Shown: positions 26,362 through 35,233 of the stretch, in pieces
Layout: every line of letters begins with the position of its first letter
Numbering within the stretch: position 1 is the first letter of the stretch
Assembly: GCF_017873715.1 (NCBI RefSeq)
Contig: NZ_JAGGKM010000006.1
Span: 62,001-126,000, forward strand
Direction of reading: 5' to 3'
DNA length: 64,000 bases
Source: Cytobacillus luteolus
GTDB lineage: Bacteria > Bacillota > Bacilli > Bacillales > Bacillaceae_L
Notes under the pieces: model-generated
Seen by the model: only the letters and a program-made list of their open reading frames with translations
Told to the model about the DNA's origin: nothing
Databases searched by the model: none
Position numbers and translations under genes: made by a program

Positions 26362-27251
26362 TCCTGTTCACCTCGCAGCTCAATTCTCTTCCCCATTTTA
26401 TTACCAAGCATGTCAATCGTTTCACGTGTTTGATCTAAATGACGAATAGTCTCATCATAATTTTGTGTAGCAACAGACATGAACAAAATATCAATGATAT
26501 GAAGTTGAGCCAACCTCGAAGAAGTGGCACCACTTCGGAAAGTTGCCTCCTTAGACGCTGAGGTATACAGCTTAATTTGTGCTCGGTCAGAAACAGGTGA
26601 TGAACCGAATTTTGTTAATGAAATAGTTTTGGCACCCTTTTTGTGAGCTAAATCCAAAATTTTTGCCACTTCGATCGTTTCTCCAGAGAAGGAAATGCCA
26701 AAGACGACATCACCTGGTTCAACATTTGCAATTAACATCGCAACAATATGTATATCCGTGAAAGCTGTTGCTTGTTTATTAATCCTCATAAACTTTTGTT
26801 GCGCATCAAGAGCAATAATACTTGATGCTCCTACACCAAAAAAGTGAATCGTTTTTGCATGTTTAACAGCTTCAACGGCTTTAGAAAGCTCATTACGATC
26901 TAATACTTCTACCGTTTTGCGAAGAGTTTGGATACTATTGTTTGTCATTTTATCTATAACCGTAGCTTGTGATTCGTTCGGTTTAATATCTCTGTAGCCT
27001 TCTTCATCTTTTTTATGCAAATCTCCAGCTACTTTTAACTTTAGTTCCTGTATTCCCTTCAATCCTAATGACTTACATAAGCGAATAACAGCAGCACCAC
27101 TCGTAGAGCTGCGCTCACCAAGCTCACTTGCTGTTAATGTAATAGCTGTATTAGGATCCTCCAATATATATGTGGCAATTTTTCTTTCTGAAAGTGGAAG
27201 TTTATCTAGCATTTCAGATAGAATAACCAATCCCCCAGTAGTTGTTGACAT
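26358..27251 (-). CDS. murR: RpiR-family regulator, MurR-like
   Basis: A 297-residue transcription factor with an N-terminal HTH_6 domain (about 1-77; LSERKIATYIL, GAAVIRLCKSLG) and a C-terminal SIS sugar-phosphate domain (about 125-255; FFGVGASSIIALD, FGISFSGETIEV). By position it matches MurR, which senses MurNAc-6-phosphate and controls MurNAc recycling genes. ATG 27251 is ten bases after AAGGA; a GTG at 27260 is too close to it. Lies inside the operon it probably controls, between two glycosidase/kinase genes. The AT palindromes at 19.36, 33.37 and 37.42 kb are candidate operators. Confidence 0.85.
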   Translation of the reverse strand: MSTTTGGLVILSEMLDKLPLSERKIATYILEDPNTAITLTASELGERSSTSGAAVIRLCKSLGLKGIQELKLKVAGDLHKKDEEGYRDIKPNESQATVIDKMTNNSIQTLRKTVEVLDRNELSKAVEAVKHAKTIHFFGVGASSIIALDAQQKFMRINKQATAFTDIHIVAMLIANVEPGDVVFGISFSGETIEVAKILDLAHKKGAKTISLTKFGSSPVSDRAQIKLYTSASKEATFRSGATSSRLAQLHIIDILFMSVATQNYDETIRHLDQTRETIDMLGNKMGKRIELRGEQE

Positions 27252-27275
27252 GCTGTTCACATCCTTTAGGACTAT

Positions 27276-28886
27276 CTATTTTTTAAGTGTAATTGGTAGT
27301 TTTCCAGTGACCATCTCTACACCATACATCGCTTTAACTGCCATTCGTAAAGCTGGAGTTGTAAACTCATACGTTGCAATATATGCGTCAATTTGTGGTG
27401 GAAGATAGGAAATGTCATAAGGACTTCTCATCGCAATTACGATTACTTTCTTTCCTAGTTCCGACAATTTTTCGATTAGTCGAATGTGCCCAGGCGAATT
27501 TGAAGCAGTTAAGGTTCCTACTATTATTATTTCATATTCTAATGCTTTTTCAATAACATCTATTGTATGCTCTTCCGTTAAGTGAATGGGAAGAGATTCT
27601 ATTGTTGCAGCAGGATTCACCTCTTTAATCACAGAGCCCAAAGCATTACTAGAATAGCGTTTATCTTCCACTTCTGTTAGATACGAGTTAGTAGGATACA
27701 TAACGAGTACCTTATTAGTTGATTCAGTTGATAATGGCAGAATACCCTCATTTTTTACAATCGTAATTCCATGCCTGAATGCTTTTTCAGCCATTTGTTG
27801 GTGTTCATCACAACCTACAGCATCTGGAACTTTTACATCATCAAGAGTTTTAGCAATATCACCCCAAGATAAATAACGAGTTTTCAAGTTTCGAACACGT
27901 TCCAATGCAGCATCTATTTGTTCTATCGAAATTTCTCCATTTTCAACGGCTTTTTCAATGGCTCCAATTGCGTCCTTTTGAAGAGTTGGAAGATGTGAAA
28001 TCATGATTAGATCAACACCAGCTTTGACTGCTTCAACCGCACCTTGTGCCGTTCCAATTGTATCAGAGATAGCTTTCATCTCCATACAATCGGTTGTAAC
28101 AACCCCTTGAAAGCCTAGTTTTTCTCTGAGTAGTCCTGTAATGATTGATTTTGACATCGTTGCAGGGACACCTGGTTGCTTTTCAATGGCAGGAAAATAA
28201 ACATGTGCAGACATAACTGTATCTGCTCCTTCAAGAATACACTTTTTGAATGGAACAAGCTCAACTTCTTCTAGTCGTTCCATTGTATGGGTAATGGTTG
28301 GTAATTCTAAATGTGAGTCTAAATTTGTGTCACCATGTCCTGGAAAATGCTTGAGTGCTGTGATAACCCCAGCAGCTTGCATTCCTTTCATAGCTGCCGC
28401 ACCAAACTCAGCTACTTTTTCAGGGTTTTCACCGAATGAACGGACCCCAATAACCGGGTTATCGGGATTATTGTTTACATCTACAACTGGTGCTAAGTTC
28501 CAATTAATTCCGAGTGCCTTTAGTTCTGTTCCAGTTGCAACTCCCATTTCATAGGCGAAATTTGAATCATCCGTTGCTCCTAAAAGCATTGCACCCGGAA
28601 ACACAGTCGTACCTTCTCCTAGTCTTCTAACCACTCCATTTTCTTGATCGATACAGATGAGTAGTGGTAATTCTTGACCTGCATTTTTTGCTTCAAGTTG
28701 TAATCGTGTATTTAACAGTAAAATTTCATCTGGTGTGCCTATATTTCGGCCAAATAGGATGATTCCACCCACATGATAATCTCTTATTAACTCAAGTATT
28801 TCATCAGATGCTTCGACTGCTGAATTTGCTTTAAAACCACATACCATTAACTGTCCAATTTTTTGTCTAAGCGTAAGATTTTCCAT
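27276..28886 (-). CDS. nagZ: GH3 beta-N-acetylhexosaminidase without signal peptide (NagZ-like)
   Basis: A 536-residue GH3 enzyme. KHFPGHGDTNLDSH near residue 179 holds the NagZ His/Asp dyad and the nucleophile Asp is in VVTTDCMEM near 263. A full C-terminal GH3 domain is present, ending GVEMVTGKLPITLKK. There is no signal peptide, so it should cleave GlcNAc-anhMurNAc or GlcNAc-MurNAc in the cytoplasm after import, whereas the anchored paralogue acts outside. ATG directly follows the permease stop codon, with GAAGGAG upstream, giving tight coupling. Confidence 0.9.
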   Translation of the reverse strand: MENLTLRQKIGQLMVCGFKANSAVEASDEILELIRDYHVGGIILFGRNIGTPDEILLLNTRLQLEAKNAGQELPLLICIDQENGVVRRLGEGTTVFPGAMLLGATDDSNFAYEMGVATGTELKALGINWNLAPVVDVNNNPDNPVIGVRSFGENPEKVAEFGAAAMKGMQAAGVITALKHFPGHGDTNLDSHLELPTITHTMERLEEVELVPFKKCILEGADTVMSAHVYFPAIEKQPGVPATMSKSIITGLLREKLGFQGVVTTDCMEMKAISDTIGTAQGAVEAVKAGVDLIMISHLPTLQKDAIGAIEKAVENGEISIEQIDAALERVRNLKTRYLSWGDIAKTLDDVKVPDAVGCDEHQQMAEKAFRHGITIVKNEGILPLSTESTNKVLVMYPTNSYLTEVEDKRYSSNALGSVIKEVNPAATIESLPIHLTEEHTIDVIEKALEYEIIIVGTLTASNSPGHIRLIEKLSELGKKVIVIAMRSPYDISYLPPQIDAYIATYEFTTPALRMAVKAMYGVEMVTGKLPITLKK

Positions 28887-29858
28887 TTACTCCTTCACTC
28901 CTCCCATTGCTAGACCTTTTACAAAATATCGTTGGAACAATAAGAAAAATACAATCATCGGGATTGCAGCAACACTTGCTCCTGCCATTAGTAGTTTAAA
29001 GTCTGCTAGATTGGCATCTTGTAATGTCTTAAGACCTACTGGTAGTGTGAATAAATCCTTATCGTTTAATACAATAATCGGCCATAAAAAAGAGTTCCAC
29101 ATTAACACGAACGTAAAAATTCCTAATACTGCCATTGCTGGCTTAGCTAGTGGCACGATAATTTTCCAAAAAATTCTCCATTCAGATGCCCCATCTATTT
29201 TGGCAGCCTCAATTAGTTCATCTGGAATTGTAAGTAAGAATTGTCTCATTAAGAAAACACCAAATGCTAAAGAGATACTTGGTAGAATTAATGCCCAATG
29301 TGTATCAAATAATTGTAATTTTTGAACCATGATGAAGGTTGGAACGAGAGTAACTTGTTCAGGTATCATCATTGTCGCAATGATCATCCAAAAGATAATC
29401 ATTTTACCTGGAAAGTCCTTTTTGGCCAGTACATAGCCAGACATCGTATCAAATAATACAATTAGCACTGTTCCTAATATGGCTATATAAAGACTATTAA
29501 ACAGCCATTTTAAAATAGGAGTTCTTTCAAATAAAATAACAAAGCTTTCAAACGTCTTTTGACGCACCTCTGTCATTTTTTCACCATGATACTTTGCTTG
29601 TTCAAGGTCACCCTGTGCAGTTGCTTCTCGTTTCTTTTCCCATTGTGAAAAGTATTCTGTGATCCCCATTGGATACACCTTAGGAGGATTTGATTCAACA
29701 TAAGATATCGGCTTTGACATTTCCTCATTTTGATAGCTAGGTAATTGTAGGGCAGTAGAAAATATCCAATATAAAGGTAATAGTGAGGCAACAGCCATCC
29801 CTATTAATAGTAAATACGTTATTATTCTACCAATCTTATAAGACATTTGATTAGACAT
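28887..29858 (-). CDS. Sugar ABC transporter permease (MalG/AraQ type) with long external loop
   Basis: A 323-residue membrane permease of the carbohydrate-uptake-1 family. A typical TM1 (YLLLIGMAVASLLPLYWIFSTA) is followed not by a short loop but by about 95 mostly hydrophilic, charged residues before TM2 (LFNSLYIAILGTVL). The EAA motif is ELIEAAKIDGASEWRIFWKIIVPLAKPA. ATG 29858 has GGTGA nine bases upstream and follows the partner permease by 19 bases; longer frames overlap that gene. No ATPase gene is in the operon, as is usual when a shared MsmX-type ATPase is used. Likely substrate: GlcNAc-MurNAc or a related amino sugar. Confidence 0.9.
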   Translation of the reverse strand: MSNQMSYKIGRIITYLLLIGMAVASLLPLYWIFSTALQLPSYQNEEMSKPISYVESNPPKVYPMGITEYFSQWEKKREATAQGDLEQAKYHGEKMTEVRQKTFESFVILFERTPILKWLFNSLYIAILGTVLIVLFDTMSGYVLAKKDFPGKMIIFWMIIATMMIPEQVTLVPTFIMVQKLQLFDTHWALILPSISLAFGVFLMRQFLLTIPDELIEAAKIDGASEWRIFWKIIVPLAKPAMAVLGIFTFVLMWNSFLWPIIVLNDKDLFTLPVGLKTLQDANLADFKLLMAGASVAAIPMIVFFLLFQRYFVKGLAMGGVKE

Positions 29859-29877
29859 ATCTATTTTCACCAACTTT

Positions 29878-30807
29878 TTATTTATCAGATTGTAAAACTC
29901 GGTATTGGAAAATCGCGAAGACCATGATGATCGCAAAAAGGATCATTGATTGAGCAGATGCTCCGCCAAAATTAAAGTCCCTAAATGCCGTTTTATAAAT
30001 AACATGAACAATTGTCTCTGTTGAATTTCCAGGTCCCCCGCCGGTCATCATGATGATTTGCGTGAATACCTGAAAAGATGAGATTGTACTCAGAATAACC
30101 AGATACAACGTAGTAGGTTTTAATAATGGAACGGTAATTTTCATCCAGCGTTGGAAGGCGTTTGCTCCATCAATTTTTGCAGCTTCGTACAATGATGGAT
30201 TAACATCGTTCATCGCAGCAAGGTAAATAATGATACCAGATCCTGGTGGAATAAGTATTGCCATAATCATTAATGAAGGTAGTGCTGTTGCAGATTGCCC
30301 TAACCAGTCAATGTTTTCAATTCCGAAAAAGTTCATTATATAATTAAATAGTCCAAATCGATAATTGTACATCCAGCGCCAAACCATTGCGATGATAACC
30401 ATGGATGTTACTTGTGGTAAGTAAAATGCGGCACGGAAGAATGATTGCGAATGTTTACCTAACGGATGTATCAATGTAGCGATTAATAGTGCTGTAATAA
30501 CAAAAGCCGGAACAGTTATGATTGTATACAGAAATGTATTCCAGAGTGATACCATGAACACTTCGTTTTTAAATACAGCGATATAGTTTTTTAACCCTAC
30601 CCATTCTGAATTAAATACACCTACATCTTGGAAAGATAAAATAAATGACCATATGATCGGAATAAGCATAAAAACCGCAAAGAATAGTAGTTTTGGTAGG
30701 AGGAAGAGGTATGCAATTTTATTTTTCTTGACCTTTGTCCAGACGCTGTCTTGCTTGATTTCAATGCCGTTTGTTGTTTTGTAGTTTACTTTTTTGTTTA
30801 GTTCCAT
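29878..30807 (-). CDS. Sugar ABC transporter permease (MalF/UgpA type)
   Basis: A 309-residue permease with six membrane segments and the EAA loop SLYEAAKIDGANAFQRWMKITVPLLKP. It pairs with the neighbouring MalG-type permease to form the import channel. The N-terminus is a charged cytoplasmic tail of about 30 residues. ATG 30807 follows AGGGGTGA; a longer frame starts within that site. A hairpin upstream separates it from the binding-protein gene. Confidence 0.92.
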   Translation of the reverse strand: MELNKKVNYKTTNGIEIKQDSVWTKVKKNKIAYLFLLPKLLFFAVFMLIPIIWSFILSFQDVGVFNSEWVGLKNYIAVFKNEVFMVSLWNTFLYTIITVPAFVITALLIATLIHPLGKHSQSFFRAAFYLPQVTSMVIIAMVWRWMYNYRFGLFNYIMNFFGIENIDWLGQSATALPSLMIMAILIPPGSGIIIYLAAMNDVNPSLYEAAKIDGANAFQRWMKITVPLLKPTTLYLVILSTISSFQVFTQIIMMTGGGPGNSTETIVHVIYKTAFRDFNFGGASAQSMILFAIIMVFAIFQYRVLQSDK

Positions 30808-30847
30808 TCTTTCACCCCTCATAAAAGGAAAAACATAATACTATGTC

Positions 30848-30893
30848 TATTTTAAAAAATAGCTCCCTTCCTTTCAATCGGAAGAGAGCTTCA
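30848..30893 (-). terminator. Intra-operon terminator after the sugar-binding-protein gene
   Basis: On the minus strand GCTCTCTTCC pairs with GGAAGGGAGC around an 8-base loop and is followed by TATTTTTT. Partial read-through would give more binding protein than permease. Confidence 0.8.
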
Positions 30894-30896
30894 ATT

Positions 30897-32213
30897 TTAC
30901 TCGCCTAGAATGCCTTCTACAGCTTTTCTTGCATCTGTTAGTGCTTCTTCTGGAGTCTTTTCGCCATTTGCAGCTAATTGTAATTCTTTTTGGATTGCTT
31001 CATCAATTCTTGCCCACTTTTCATGACGAGGCATAGCAACTGCATGTGTTGTTAACTCTTGAGCTTTTGCCAATTCTGGATTGTCACCAAATGGATTTTG
31101 GTCTACAGCAGATTGACGAGATGGGAATGTACCATAGTTTTTAGCCCATTCTACTTGCTCATCAGCTGTTGAAATAAATTTAATAAATTCTGCAGTCATA
31201 CGTTTTTTGTCCGCATCTTCTTGTTTGAACATTACCCAACCACCGACACCGCCGATTGTTACAGGCTCACCAGTATCTCCAGTTGGATATTCTGCTACCA
31301 TAAAGTTTGTTTTGAACTTTTCACCTTGTGCTGCTGCGATAGCCCATGTAGCCCATGGTTGAACTGCAACAGAACGTTGGTCTGCAGCTGCCCAAGCATT
31401 CCATGTGCCACCAACATCAGCTCCACCCATTTCTTGAGGAGCTACATTATGTTTGAATTTAAGGTCAACTAACTTTTGTAAACCGCTAATTGCTTCTTTT
31501 GAATCAAATGTATACTCAGTTGCATCTTCATTTAACGGGTATCCGCCATCCATTAACAGGAATGGCCATGCTTCATAATAACCAGGTAATAAATAAGTAG
31601 AGAATCCGTATACTCCATCACCTGTTAAAGCTTTCATTTTTTCTACAAACTCATCATATGTCCAACGACCATCTACTGGTGGTTCAACACCTTTTGCTTC
31701 AAAAATATCAAGATTTAAAAGCATTGCGTGTACTGTCATGGAGTTAGGTATACCATAGTATTTTCCATCAAAATCATATGCTGCTAAAGCATTTGGATAG
31801 AAATCTTTTAATTCGTCTTCAGAATAAAAAGCTCCAACCTCTTCAATAACACCTTGTTTAATGTGGTTAATATTTATAGCACCACTAATATCAACAGCAG
31901 CAATGTCCGGCCAAGCACGACCTGCAATTGCAACACTTAATTTATCATTAAATTCAGCCCATGGAGTTTGAACGATTTCAATTTCTACTCCAGGGTACTT
32001 ATCTTGGAATTCAGCCTTTTTCGCTTCTAACCAATGATATTTGTTTTCTTTGTCATCAGCCCAACGAGGACCATCCCAGATTGTAATTTTACCTTCCCAT
32101 TTTTCCCAGTCCCCACTTTCAGTCGTTGAAGCGGAATCTTTACTACAGCCTGCAAATACTGATAAAGTTAGTAAAATTAGAGCAAACATGGTAAACAGCT
32201 TTTTCATATTCAC
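30897..32213 (-). CDS. Sugar-binding lipoprotein of an ABC importer
   Basis: A 438-residue extracellular solute-binding protein (family 1, MalE-like). The signal peptide ends SVFAGC, so it is a membrane lipoprotein. Ligand-pocket features are typical: ITIWDGPRW at the first strand, many Trp residues (WAEFND, WPDIAAVD, GTWNAWAA) suited to stacking on sugars. GTG 32213 is seven bases after GGGGG and preferred to the ATG two codons later. Expression probably responds to CcpA through the cre site over its promoter. By context it binds wall-derived amino sugars. Confidence 0.9.
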   Translation of the reverse strand: MNMKKLFTMFALILLTLSVFAGCSKDSASTTESGDWEKWEGKITIWDGPRWADDKENKYHWLEAKKAEFQDKYPGVEIEIVQTPWAEFNDKLSVAIAGRAWPDIAAVDISGAININHIKQGVIEEVGAFYSEDELKDFYPNALAAYDFDGKYYGIPNSMTVHAMLLNLDIFEAKGVEPPVDGRWTYDEFVEKMKALTGDGVYGFSTYLLPGYYEAWPFLLMDGGYPLNEDATEYTFDSKEAISGLQKLVDLKFKHNVAPQEMGGADVGGTWNAWAAADQRSVAVQPWATWAIAAAQGEKFKTNFMVAEYPTGDTGEPVTIGGVGGWVMFKQEDADKKRMTAEFIKFISTADEQVEWAKNYGTFPSRQSAVDQNPFGDNPELAKAQELTTHAVAMPRHEKWARIDEAIQKELQLAANGEKTPEEALTDARKAVEGILGE

Positions 32214-32269
32214 GATTTTTCCCCCTTAATAATTTGTTTAAGTCTATGATAAGTCTTATAAACTATAAA

Positions 32270-32297
32270 TTTATAAAACATTACCGCCTATTGTAAA
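32270..32297 (-). promoter_or_regulatory. Promoter of the sugar-transport genes
   Basis: TTTACA (32297-32292) and TATAAA (32275-32270) with 16 bases between, on the minus strand, about 57 bases before the binding-protein start. It means the transporter and glycosidase genes can be transcribed apart from murQ. Confidence 0.55.
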
Positions 32298-32305
32298 CGC
32301 TTCCA
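32292..32305 (-). promoter_or_regulatory. Catabolite-responsive element (cre)
   Basis: TGTAAACGCTTCCA (plus strand) fits TGWAARCGYTWNCW at all 14 positions. It overlaps the -35 element of the transporter promoter, the classic arrangement for CcpA repression when glucose is present. Confidence 0.85.
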
Positions 32306-32330
32306 AACCTTTTAAAGAATAGCAAAAATT

Positions 32331-33242
32331 CTATTCCCCTTTTGCTAGATTAATTGCTTTTCTAACCATTCCTTCTGCCAATTCAATCACTTTATTCGCT
32401 TCTTCGTATGTAACATCAGCTTCAATCATGACAATGGCTGGCTTCACTTCATAGTTTGTTTTTTCTAATATTGCACTTGCTAATTCTTCGTCAGCATTAG
32501 TAACCGTCATAACAATATTCTTTGCTCGTTCGATCAATTTTTGGTTACTTGCCTTAACATCAACCATTAGGTTTTCATACACTTTTCCTAATTTGATCAT
32601 TACAGTTGTCGATAGCATATTAAGCACCATTTTTTGAGCAGTTGCAGCTTTCAATCTAGTTGAACCAGTCACAACCTCAGGGCCCGTAATTACTTCAATA
32701 GGATGATTAGCCATCTTACTAATCTCAGAATCTAGATTACAAGAAAGCGAAATTGTCTCTGCTCCTATGCTTTTTGCATATTCTAAAGCTCCTATTACAT
32801 AGGGCGTTCTACCGCTAGCAGCAATGCCTACAATTACATCTTTACTTGAAAAATTCTGTTTGTCTAAGTCACTGCTACCTAGTTCTGCATCATCCTCAGC
32901 ACCTTCAACAGCAACTAATAGAGCCTTTTCACCACCAGCTATAATTGCTTGAACTAAATCTGGGTCTGTACTAAAGGTTGGAGGACATTCAGCTGCATCA
33001 ATCACACCTAACCTACCACTCGTTCCAGCACCAACATAAAACAATCTTCCACCCTTTTTTAAGGATTGATAAATTGCGTCCACTGCTTTAGCAATTTGTG
33101 GAAGTGCAAGCTGAACAGCATCTGCGACAACTCGATCTTCCTTATTTATTAGCTGCAATACTTCTAGCGTAGACGATTGATCAATTTTCATCGAATCGCC
33201 ATTTCTTAGCTCTGTTGTTAATTTAGAAAGGTCCACACTCAT
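32331..33242 (-). CDS. murQ: N-acetylmuramic acid 6-phosphate etherase
   Basis: A 303-residue SIS-domain lyase that removes the lactyl ether from MurNAc-6-phosphate to give GlcNAc-6-phosphate and D-lactate. Motifs: LTTELRNGDS at the N-terminus, YVGAGTSGRLGVIDAAECPPTFS (SIS loop and catalytic Glu), GIAASGRTPYV and TGSTRLKAATAQKMVLNM. Start taken as ATG 33242; ribosome binding sites for it and for the upstream in-frame TTG/ATG codons are all weak. First gene of the recycling operon, with AT palindromes upstream. Confidence 0.93.
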   Translation of the reverse strand: MSVDLSKLTTELRNGDSMKIDQSSTLEVLQLINKEDRVVADAVQLALPQIAKAVDAIYQSLKKGGRLFYVGAGTSGRLGVIDAAECPPTFSTDPDLVQAIIAGGEKALLVAVEGAEDDAELGSSDLDKQNFSSKDVIVGIAASGRTPYVIGALEYAKSIGAETISLSCNLDSEISKMANHPIEVITGPEVVTGSTRLKAATAQKMVLNMLSTTVMIKLGKVYENLMVDVKASNQKLIERAKNIVMTVTNADEELASAILEKTNYEVKPAIVMIEADVTYEEANKVIELAEGMVRKAINLAKGE

Positions 33243-33604
33243 AATCATCACAACCAATCACATTCTTGTTGAAATCTAATTTTAATATTATAATACAACA
33301 TTAAAATATTTTTTCAATACTTTTTGTGAAATTTAATTTGAAAAATTTTGAAATTATATATTAAAACATAAGTTTCATTTTAATATTACACATGATTATT
33401 TTGTACCATTTTTTTATCATGTTTTTTTACAATCAGTTAAATTCTTCAATAATAGTAATGGTTTTGGATGTCTAGTACTTTTGTCACTGAAATAAAATTT
33501 TAGATATTTTCGAAAATACTAAAAGGAATTTTTAATAACTTCAAAGAATAGCTTTAAATATAAGGGCAAAATGTCCCCGATTATTAAGTAGGAGGAATGA
33601 TGGT
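33243..33604. promoter_or_regulatory. Divergent control region with AT palindromes (murQ / spoIID-like)
   Basis: The 362-base gap is very AT-rich. At 33358-33386 ATATTAAAA and TTTTAATAT flank 11 bases; at 33277-33310 there are further half sites (TTTTAATATT, ATTAAAATATT). These resemble the perfect palindromes near nagA and the kinase gene. On the plus side TTGTCA at 33481 could be a -35 for the spoIID-like gene, with a poor -10 (TATTTT). Confidence 0.45.
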
Positions 33605-35182
33605 ATGTTTCAAAAGCTAGTAAAATATTCTTTCGTCGTTTTACTTGTAAGCGCTTTATTGTTACAGGGTGTTAGTGAAATAGCAGCTACTACAGAATCT
33701 GCGGAACCGATGATACGGATTGGTGTTGAACCAGAAAAAGAAACAATTACTCTTGGTAGTGATGGTGATTATGTTATTAAGGATAAAGTAACTGGGGACG
33801 TGCTTTTTGAGGGCAGTAATGATTCTGTAGAGATTACTTTGGGTTCTTCTGCTGAGATTAAGAATAATTACAGGTTGCAAGTCGCATTTACATCAAGTGA
33901 ACCATATGTTGCCGATTGGTTGGATAGAGCTAAAAATGCTGGCCACCCTACCTATGTTGAGCCGTATAACAATGGATACCGTCTTTTTATTGGAGAATTT
34001 CCTGCAGATGCATCATTTTCAGATAGAACTGCTTTTAAAAATGACATGATTAGGCTAGGGTTGGCTGCTAGCGATGCCTTCTGGAAAGTTGTAACAATTG
34101 CTGAAGGTGAATCAAAACTAAAAGTAACTAGTGGTAGTGAAGCAAAAGCTACAGAAAACTCCGTTGTTATTGAATCTAGTAATGACCATATTAAAATCAA
34201 CGGCAAAAAATATCGTGGACTAGGTGAAGTTGCTTTTAACAGTAAAGGTACCTTAGCTGGCATTAATGAGTTACCTATGGAAGAGTATTTGTATGGTGTT
34301 GTTCCTCGTGAGCTACCACCTGTACCATATGGCGAAGTTGAAGCACAGAAATCTCAGGCTGTTGCTGCACGTACGTATGCAATGTCTAATCTTGGCAAGC
34401 GAAAAGCCGATGGCTATGACCTTCTTCCAACTACTTCAGACCAAGTGTATGCAGGATTTGAAGCAGAGCATCCAGTCTCAAATCAAGCAGTAGACGAAAC
34501 AAAGGGAATTGTAGCTACATATGAAGGAAAATTAATTACTGCCGTTTTCAACTCGACTAGTGGCGGATATTCTGCTAACAATGAGGATGTTTGGAATTCA
34601 GAGGCTGTCCCTTATCTTCGTGGTGTTCCTGATGCAGAAAGAGGTAAAGCATTAGAGCATGTCCCTAGTTTAGAGGTTTTCAAAAACCATAAAAACGCTA
34701 AATCACTGCGAGCAGCAGCAGAAGGTGATTATGAGTCAGACTGGTCGAGATACCATCGTTGGAACTTTGAATGGACTTCTGAAGAAATAAGTAATGTATT
34801 AAGCACTTACTATAATACGGAAGTTGGTAAAGTATATGAAATTAATGTATTAGAACGATCTAACTCTGGTCGTGTATTAGAGATAGAGTTTGTAACAGAA
34901 GCAGGTAATTTCTACGAGTATAAAGACAGGGTTCGTACGGCATTAAAATATATCAATGCTAGTGGGAACCAAGCCTCTTTGTTAAGCACATTATTCTTTA
35001 TTGAACCAGTTGTTGATAACAAAACAAAAGAAGTAATCGGATTCAAAACATATGGCGGAGGTTGGGGCCATGGTGTTGGAATGTCCCAAACAGGTGCAAT
35101 GGGAATGGCTGTCAAAGGATATACATTTGACGAGATTCTTAAACATTATTATCAAGGGATTGAGTTAGAGAAGAACTATTAA
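33605..35182 (+). CDS. Secreted SpoIID/LytB-domain protein with SPOR-like segment
   Basis: A 525-residue exported protein: signal peptide at 1-28, a middle region of about 88-165 resembling a SPOR peptidoglycan-binding domain (YRLQVAFTSSEP, YRLFIGEFP), then a SpoIID/LytB domain from about 220 to the end. LPMEEYLYGVVPRELP places Glu236 at the position of the catalytic Glu of B. subtilis SpoIID, and GGGWGHGVGMSQTGAMGMA is the conserved C-terminal motif. SpoIID is a lytic transglycosylase producing anhydro-MurNAc ends; LytB relatives enhance amidases. GGAGG precedes the ATG. Divergent from murQ, so a wall-degrading role in recycling is plausible. Confidence 0.88.
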   Translation: MFQKLVKYSFVVLLVSALLLQGVSEIAATTESAEPMIRIGVEPEKETITLGSDGDYVIKDKVTGDVLFEGSNDSVEITLGSSAEIKNNYRLQVAFTSSEPYVADWLDRAKNAGHPTYVEPYNNGYRLFIGEFPADASFSDRTAFKNDMIRLGLAASDAFWKVVTIAEGESKLKVTSGSEAKATENSVVIESSNDHIKINGKKYRGLGEVAFNSKGTLAGINELPMEEYLYGVVPRELPPVPYGEVEAQKSQAVAARTYAMSNLGKRKADGYDLLPTTSDQVYAGFEAEHPVSNQAVDETKGIVATYEGKLITAVFNSTSGGYSANNEDVWNSEAVPYLRGVPDAERGKALEHVPSLEVFKNHKNAKSLRAAAEGDYESDWSRYHRWNFEWTSEEISNVLSTYYNTEVGKVYEINVLERSNSGRVLEIEFVTEAGNFYEYKDRVRTALKYINASGNQASLLSTLFFIEPVVDNKTKEVIGFKTYGGGWGHGVGMSQTGAMGMAVKGYTFDEILKHYYQGIELEKNY

Positions 35183-35194
35183 TCTTTTAGTATC

Positions 35195-35226
35195 AAAAAC
35201 AGCCAGTTCACATCTGGCTGTTTTTG
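35195..35226. terminator. Bidirectional terminator
   Basis: AAAAACAGCCAG and CTGGCTGTTTTT with a 7-base loop between convergent genes; strong in both directions. Confidence 0.9.
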
Positions 35227-35233
35227 TTTTCTC

